Below are positions 57,600 to 64,000 of a stretch of 64,000 bases of DNA, piece by piece. This DNA is from Acestrorhynchus altus (lineage: Eukaryota; Chordata; Actinopteri; Characiformes; Acestrorhynchidae). The stretch is taken from positions 1,963,757 through 2,027,756 of the forward strand of contig CM067514.1 of NCBI GenBank assembly GCA_034509495.1, written 5' to 3'. The position numbers and the translations under genes were made by a program. The notes below the pieces were generated by a model that was not told where the DNA came from, made no database searches, and worked only from the letters and a program-made list of their open reading frames with translations. Numbering within the stretch: position 1 is the first letter of the stretch; each line of letters opens with the position of its first letter.

Positions 57600-58350
57600 T
57601 GCCAAGAATTGTGGCAGTCGACGCTGATTAATTTTTTGATTGAGTGGTGGTGGTCATTTTTTATTTCTTACATATAGAACATAAATGTCGAATTAATATG
57701 AGCCATAGAAGACATAACCCATCATTAAACTGCGCTGTTTATAGGACAAATGTGTAAAAAGGACTCACGTCTCCATCACCACCAGCAGACCACCCCTGCT
57801 TTAAGTGCAACGGTCAGACCTGAACGTTCTGGTCGAGACCAAATGGTTCCTATTTGTAATGCCGAGGAAAAGAATGGTTCTTGCTCTTTGCAGTGTGCTT
57901 TGCGATACGCTCTAGCCCGAAGCGCGCTCGGAACCCTAACTCCACTGAACAATGTACACAGTGTTGCTGGAGACACCATAACAGGCCCCGTAAATAATTC
58001 ACACATAATTTAAAATGGGTAAATCAAACAGAATATTACACATCAAAGGCGGCTTCCTCGAAGAAAAAAATTCATTTTTATAGAAGGAAAAGGAGGAGGA
58101 GGAGGAGGAGGAGGAGGGAGGGAGGTGTGGAGGCCGTATTTTGCGTATGAAAAGTGGAACACATATATTTATCATTAAGGAAGGTTCCAATTCCCAAGCT
58201 GGCAGAAGTCCAGCTGCTATTGGCTTTTTTTCCGAGCCTCCGCAGTCATTTCAGTCATGAGGAAGCAATTACCAGAGAGAAGGGAGAACGTTCATCGCTC
58301 GTCCGTTTAAAACGAAGAACAAGTTTTTGTGGAGCCGCCTGCTTTGAGTG
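57600..58350. other. Unique stretch with (GGA)n and candidate conserved element
   Basis: Contains a GGA run at 58090-58125. The text at 58000-58090 and 58140-58290 is complex unique DNA ('cacatcaaaggcggcttcct', 'gaggaagcaattaccagaga') of conserved-element texture. No gene supported. Confidence 0.3.
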
Positions 58351-58354
58351 TGTG

Positions 58355-58356
<2 letters not shown>

Positions 58357-58405
<49 letters not shown>
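58357..58405. repeat. (TG)n microsatellite
   Basis: Pure TG run of about 24 units. Shorter CA runs follow at 58533-58557 and 58729-58759. Confidence 0.97.
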
Positions 58406-58407
<2 letters not shown>

Positions 58408-59039
58408 TCCCCAGTGCTGCTCTAATAGTGAAGGGGGTATGCTGACAGTGTGAAGAAGGAGCATTTGGGCGAGGAAGTACCTAGAGCTCTTCAAAACAAA
58501 CAGGCCTCACTCTCTCAGCTGAGTAAACGTAAACACACACACACACACACACACACATATCTGCCAACGCTGATGATGGCAGGAAGGTTGTGAAAACTCA
58601 ATTTCTCTACAATTTCCTATTTCATGTGGAGTAACTTAATGTGTGTGCCAACAGCCGAGTTTACTTTCAGTTCTGCTGGTTCTCCAAAAACACCTTAGAT
58701 CTTTCAGCGTGCTCTCTACTCCCACTACACACACACACACACATGCACACACACACACTCACACGTAGGAACTATTTGTTATCATGATTAATCAAAAAAA
58801 AAAAATCATGTGCAATGTAGAGGAGAGTGGGGAACAATAACATTTTGCTTTTTGCCAAATAGGAAGATAAAGGATCAATAACTGATGATAACTGTAGTCT
58901 GATCTGATCAATATTTATTGATCAACTCATACAGAAGTGGTGTCTCTCAGTACGGCGTCGGCTTTAACGCACCACGCCAGACGTCTCTGCATGGAGGTGT
59001 AGAGGTTCCTAATGGTGTCCTGTGATGATCCATCTCATG

Positions 59040-59570
59040 CAGCTTGAATGTTCTCACTCAGTTCTGCAGATGGTGTGGTAGGGGTGGAGTGTTGATAGAG
59101 CGTCCAATAGCATCCACACATTTTAAATCAGGGACAGGTCTGGAGATGAGACCGACCACGGCGTAGTATCTGTGTCTTCAAGACAAGATCTTGAGACGGC
59201 AGCAGTGTGTGGATGAGCATCGTCCTGTTGGAATAGAGCACCGGAGTGTGTGTTCAGAAAAGGTAGAACCACTGGTTGCAGAACCTCATTAACGTAACGT
59301 CGGTCTGTTAAAGTGTCTGTAATGAAGATTGGAGGTGATCTGGAATTGTATGAAACTGCACCCACACCATGACACCAGACCTTCTGGACGTGTGGCAATA
59401 AACTGTGGATCTTGGTGCTGACACTGTGCCTCCACATTGGACGTCTCCACAGAGACAAGAGTGGAACTTGTCAGTGAAGATGACTGTCTGGAAGGACACC
59501 ATTGCAGTCCGTTGATTCCTTCCAGGTGAATGATGTGTCGGTCATGAAGCTGTAGATTTAAGCTCATTTC
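59040..59570 (-). pseudogene. Tc1-like transposon relic, lineage I (best copy)
   Basis: The minus-strand frame 59458-59123 keeps much of the DDE domain: WCHGVGAVSYNS, then the second Asp in ALFQQDDAHPHTAAVSR (about 59200-59250) and PWSVSSPDLSLI near its end. An upstream frame (59502-59308) keeps IFTDKFHSCLCGD with the first Asp. A frameshift separates them. Relatives lie at 7.0 and 53.8 kb. Confidence 0.85.
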
Positions 59571-59639
59571 AAATGAATTATCTTCTGAAACAGGCTTCTC
59601 TCACAGTTTCTACAAAGATGAATGAGATGTTTCTGTAAC

Positions 59640-60050
59640 AGTATGTTTTGTTATGATGGAAATGGTCAAAACTCGAGCTGTACCAAGAGCCCTTCGAGCT
59701 TCAAGTACAGCTCGGCTTGACCCACTGTACCTCAAAACACAAGGAGAACATGCATCCAGACTCTTTTCTGTTCTGGCACCAAAATGGTGGAACGAACTTC
59801 CCCTGGGAGTCCGAACAGCTGAGTCCCTCACTGTCTTCAAACGCAGACTGAAGACTCTGTTTCAGGAGGATTTAACTCCATAAAGACTTTTGATTCAACA
59901 GGATCTAAACGTGTGGAATCTCTAGATTCCAGCCTCGTCTACTAGATTAGGATATTCTGAGTGAAGAGCAAAGCACTTTTGTAAGTCGCTCTGGAGAAGG
60001 ACGTCTGATAAATGCCGGAAATGTAAATGTAAATGTAAATGTAAATGTTT
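59640..60050 (+). pseudogene. L2-type LINE, 3' end
   Basis: The frame to TAA at 59881 reads FSVLAPKWWNELPLGVRTAE then SLTVFKRRLKTLFQEDL, the C-terminal end of an L2/CR1-type reverse transcriptase protein. The 3' UTR has 'gtaagtcgctctggagaagg' (59981-60000) and 'acgtctgataaatgccggaa', and ends in a short (ATGTAA)n tail (60021-60048), the hallmark of L2 3' ends. It is 5'-truncated as usual for LINE insertions. Confidence 0.85.
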
Positions 60051-60489
60051 CTTTTTTGTATATTTTTTATCATCCAGTGACACTAAATCTCACTCTTAAA
60101 TATATTAGTTTGATTTAATTGGCTATAAATATAGAGATTAAATGCTCTAAATGATCTACAGCATGAATCAGAAGAGTGTTGAAGCACCAACAATCTCTAA
60201 ATGCACTGGAATACATACAAGCAGATGACACTGTAGGCACACACTGGTTACGAACAGTAGAATGATGCTTTGGCCTGATTGGTCAATGCCGCTCCGTTGC
60301 TGCGTGCGATTTGCTGAAGCCAGCTCCACTTTGCTATCCCACAATCCCTCACACATTTTATCGATAGTACACATTAAAAATGAAAGGGATAGAACTTCAC
60401 AGGACGAATCTGTGTGCAGTAAACACGTAACGGTTAAAACTAACCCCACCGTGTGGAGGACGTACATCAGCCTAACTGGCTCTCGCTGA

Positions 60490-60660
60490 GAATTCAATTA
60501 AAATCAATTAAAATCAATTAAAATCAAATCAAATCAAAGTTTTATTGTCACTTCACGTAACACAGGTGTAAGAGGGAGTGAAAAAAACCCGTGCAGTAGT
60601 AAAAAAGATGCATAAACAACACAGCAGAAGAAAATAAAAATAACAATAAAGATTAAAATA
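60490..60660 (-). mobile_element. Retrotransposon 3' tail, minus strand
   Basis: 'tcaattaaaatcaattaaaa' and 'aaatcaaatcaaagttttat' then 'tgtcacttcacgtaacacag' (60547-60566) is the reverse of a fish LINE/SINE end (GTGACAATAAAACTTTGATTTGATT). Only the tail is recognisable. Confidence 0.5.
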
Positions 60661-60672
60661 TACCTATATGTA

Positions 60673-60673
<1 letters not shown>

Positions 60674-60736
<63 letters not shown>
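60674..60736. repeat. (AAT)n microsatellite
   Basis: Near-pure AAT run of about 20 units after the retrotransposon tail. Confidence 0.97.
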
Positions 60737-60737
<1 letters not shown>

Positions 60738-60739
60738 TA

Positions 60740-61225
60740 CAGTCTCTAAGGGTTTGTGTACCTCTGGTCAAATTACATGTTGTTTTTCTGTATGCTAACA
60801 CGGAAAAAATGGGTTTAGTATGCCATTCTTTAATTTTTTAAATAAATATTAAATATATATTAAAAATAGAAATAAAGAAATGATCTATTTATTTTTACCA
60901 GTGGTGCTTAAGCCTTTGCAAAATATTAAATATAATAGTTGTGATTAAAATAATATATATATTTAAGTTTTTAAAACAGACTTGAAACAGACTCTGATTC
61001 TTAGATATGAATATGGTGCATTAGATCCTTTTTAACTATATAAATTGTCCAAACCAAATAGTTTGACCTTTTGTCCATGTTGGTCCATTCATGTTTACAC
61101 AGGCCAAACAAAAAAACAAACAAACAAACAAACAAACAAACAAACAAACAAACAAACAAACAAACAGAGGGGAATGTGGTTATATGATATGACAGTACTG
61201 AAAAAGCTCACATGTCCTTGTTTGT

Positions 61226-61281
<56 letters not shown>

Positions 61282-61380
61282 TATTAATATATAATTTGAG
61301 ATTTCTATATATAAATATGAATAAATAATGACCTTTTACACTCAGTGTTTCACTCATATCACCATATATTACATATTGCT
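60740..61380. repeat. AT-rich stretch with (CAAA)n, poly(A) and (AT)n
   Basis: Simple repeats: (CAAA)n at 61115-61166, poly(A) at 61226-61242 and (AT)n at 61242-61278. No gene seen. Confidence 0.9.
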
Positions 61381-61676
61381 TGTGTATCCGCTCTACTGCC
61401 CGAGACTCAGGCGAAAGCAGTAAAGCAAGGCTGGAATCATACGGCACATTAGAGCTACTCTTCTTCACTGTGAGCCAGGCTCGCACTCTCAGGCTTCAAA
61501 GTTTGTTTGTTATTTTTTCTCCCGGCCTGCGACACAGCAACCGTAACCAGGGAACTTGAGCGTCACAAAGGGGGCCTTTGGACCGACCCGAATCAATCGA
61601 TTTCTCTCCAACACTTGCTTTTTCATCCCCCCTCTTTCACTCAATGCCTTGATCCCTGTGTGTTGTTGTGTGTTGA

Positions 61677-61714
<38 letters not shown>

Positions 61715-62160
61715 GACTGAGACAGAAAGTCCCGCCAGCAGTGAGAGAATGGCCTCATGGAACAACAGGTCTTCTTAGTTGAGGTGTCTCGTTCCTGCTT
61801 GTAAAGGCAAATGGACAGTGCTGATTCAGCTCTCCTCCAGTCCAGCTCTTTTAAAGATCTACTCCCTGGTGAGGCATCTCTGTTCCTCAGCGTTGTTTCT
61901 GCTAACCATTACAACAGACCCTAGAAGAGGCCTCGTCCCTGCCTCCCTCCTCTCGGCTTCCCCCATCCATCCTTAAAACATCATGTTTATTTATGACCTC
62001 CTTCATTAAAACCCATTTTTATTTATTCGACAACTTTGCGCTAGAACCCTCAGAAGAAATCCTCCAAATTTACTGCTTAATCAATGAACTTAACAATTGA
62101 CATTTTCATGGCATTTTCATACTCACCAGATCAATAAGTCCCCCAAGTCAGTCATTCCTG

Positions 62161-62215
<55 letters not shown>

Positions 62216-62470
62216 CTTATGCAGGCTCTGAATACAGAAAATGAGTAATACGCCTCTTATTTTTCAGTCACTGTTAAAATACAAATAAATATCATTGCTG
62301 TCCAATGAAAGACATGTATGTCCATTTTTGTCCATTTTTAATTTTCTCCATAGATTGATTTCTGTACCTGCTCTGTACACTGTGTAAATAATTCCAGATG
62401 AACTGACCAATAGAAATGCTCTAAAATGCCTGTTAATTGCTCTAATTGTACATTCACTTCAATTCAAAGA
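61380..62470. other. Unique stretches with two (GT)n runs, candidate conserved elements
   Basis: (GT)n runs lie at 61683-61715 and 62163-62212. Around them 61380-61640, 61975-62130 and 62370-62460 are complex unique DNA ('acttgagcgtcacaaagggg', 'cttcattaaaacccattttt', 'cctgttaattgctctaattg') without a coding signal. Confidence 0.35.
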
Positions 62471-62792
62471 TAAGAGTGTTTCTCCCCTCTCCTGTAAACT
62501 CACCATTTTGGAGATACATGTTTTTCACTGAGCAGCTCAGTCTCTCAGTGTCAGGACTATATCTGGATATCAATGCCACTTTAAAAACATCTAATCCCAT
62601 CACTCAGATCCCTTCAAAACGTGGTCTGAGACACAACCCAGATGGCCATGACCGAGCCAAATATGCCAAAAGACACGTTCAACAATTGACGTTCCTCATC
62701 ATGCAATACAAAAACTTGATTTGGTGTCAGCATGGACTACTGAAGCTGCTGTCTTCCCCCACATTTAAAGACAGACACCCGTGAATTGGGTT
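62470..62792. other. Gene-free stretch before array E
   Basis: A 112-aa plus frame (62446-62784) crosses this stretch; it has no recognised domain and no splice or promoter support, so I do not call it a gene. Confidence 0.3.
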
Positions 62793-64000
62793 GATAAAGA
62801 TTGTCAGCAGTGTAGTTACTGAAACTGTATCTGAAACACAGTCCGGTAGCCTGTATTAAAGATCAGCAGCAGTGTAGTTACTGAAACTGTATCGAAACGG
62901 TCGTGCCTGTATTAAAGATCGCCAGCAGTGTAGTTACTGAAACTGTATCTGAAACACAGTGCGGTAGCCGGTATTAAAGATCAGCAGTGTAGTTACTGAA
63001 ACTGTATCAAACACAGTCCGGTGGCGGTATTAAAGATCAGCAGTGTAGTTACTGAAATACTGTATCAGAAACACAGTCCGATGGCGGTATTAAAGATCAG
63101 CAGTGTAGTTACTGAAGCCTTATCAGAAACACAGTCCATTGGCGGTATTAAAGATCAGCAGCAGTGTAGTTATACCTGAAACTGTATCAGAGAAACGCCT
63201 GATCCAGTACTTGACAAGATCAGCAGTGTAGTTACTGAAACTGTATCAAACACAGTCCGGTAGCGACAAAGATCAGCAGCAGTGTGATTACTGAAACCGT
63301 ATCAGAAACACAGTCCGGCAGCGGTATTAAGGTAGCAGCGAGTGTGGTTACTGAAACTGTATCAGAAACACAGTCGGTGGCGGTGGTAAGATCAACTGGT
63401 CTCCAATTACAGCTTCTCATCAAGCTGCCACAGTCAGTGGCGATTATTAAGATCCAGCAGTGTAGTTACTGAAACTGTATCGAAACACCAGTCCGGTAGC
63501 GGTATTAAAGATCAGCAGCAGTGTAGTCGCAAACTGTATCAGAAACACAGTCCGGTGGCGGTATTAAAGGGTCGGCAGCAGTGTAGTTACTGAAACTGTA
63601 TCAAACATACAGTCATTGGCGGTATTAAAGATCAGCAGCAGTGTAGTTGCGAAACTGTATCAGGCTTTGATCCGGTAGCCAGTATTAAGAGCAGCAGCAG
63701 TGTAGTTACTGAAACTGTATCAGAAACACAGTCGGTAGCGGTATTGAATCGGCAGCAGTGTAGTTTACTGAAACTGTATCAGAAACACGATCGATAACGG
63801 TATTAAAGATCAGCAGTGTAGTTACTGAAACTGTATCAGAAACACAGTCCGGTGGCAGTGGTAAAGATCAGCAACAGTGTAGTTACTGAAACCATTATCA
63901 GAAACACGGATCCGACGGCGGTATTAAGATCAGCAGCAGTGTAGTTACGAAACTGTATCGAAACACAGTCCGGTGCATTAAAGATCAGCAGTGTAGTTAC
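62793..64000 (+). repeat. 61-bp minisatellite, array E, runs off the window
   Basis: Unit: 'ggtattaaagatcagcagca' + 'gtgtagttactgaaactgta' + 'tcagaaacacagtccggtag' + c. About 20 units are visible, with many indels and AGC-number changes ('cagcagtg' versus 'cagcagcagtg'). The right end is not seen. Confidence 0.97.

Overview
The window is teleost fish nuclear DNA. It holds one recognisable protein-coding gene at its left edge, followed by about 60 kb of intergenic DNA rich in repeats. Three things point to a fish: the calcitonin and CGRP peptides are of fish type, Tc1-like transposon relics dominate, and tRNA-derived SINEs, an L2-type LINE end and many (CA)n and AT microsatellites are present. 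The set of Tc1-like families and small non-autonomous elements would suit an otophysan such as a catfish or characiform, but that is a guess from memory.

Region 1 (1-3.7 kb, + strand) is a complete calca gene (calcitonin / calcitonin gene-related peptide). A TATA box at 143-148 precedes non-coding exon 1 (about 172-259). Exon 2 (signal peptide) and exon 3 (propeptide) are shared. Exon 4 encodes calcitonin and has its own poly(A) signal at 2656-2661. Exon 5 encodes CGRP and its stop codon, and exon 6 is 3' UTR. Every splice site is GT-AG and the phases agree, so the two products are 136 aa (calcitonin precursor) and 126 aa (CGRP precursor). A perfect but apparently unused 5' splice site at 2748-2756, just past the exon 4 poly(A) site, resembles the intronic poly(A) enhancer known from mammalian CALCA.

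Region 2 (3.7-64 kb) has no gene I can support. It holds decayed Tc1-like transposases of at least four lineages, short inverted-repeat elements ending in CACTATAT, two SINE families, LINE fragments, a relic of an unclassified multicopy protein family, and long minisatellites. The most striking structure is a dispersed element with a conserved left arm (about 60-80 bp), a core of tandem 52-bp units and a conserved right arm (about 350-450 bp). Seven copies carry from about 2 to about 18 units, one copy is inverted as a whole, and at least two loci have the right arm alone. Four other minisatellites are present: 26/27 bp at 18.6-19.1 kb, 63 bp at 36.6-38.6 kb, 51 bp at 44.2-46.1 kb (split by a 0.7-kb insert), and 61 bp from 62.8 kb past the window end.

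Between the repeats lie several unique stretches (about 5.0, 8.1, 38.8-39.5, 49.8-50.6, 52.1-53.1, 58.0-58.3, 61.4-62.5 kb). They are rich in homeodomain-like and octamer-like words and have the texture of conserved non-coding elements. Known vertebrate gene order (CALCA/CALCB next to INSC and SOX6) makes a regulatory gene desert plausible, but this is inference. No prokaryotic feature, CRISPR array, rRNA or functional tRNA gene was seen.
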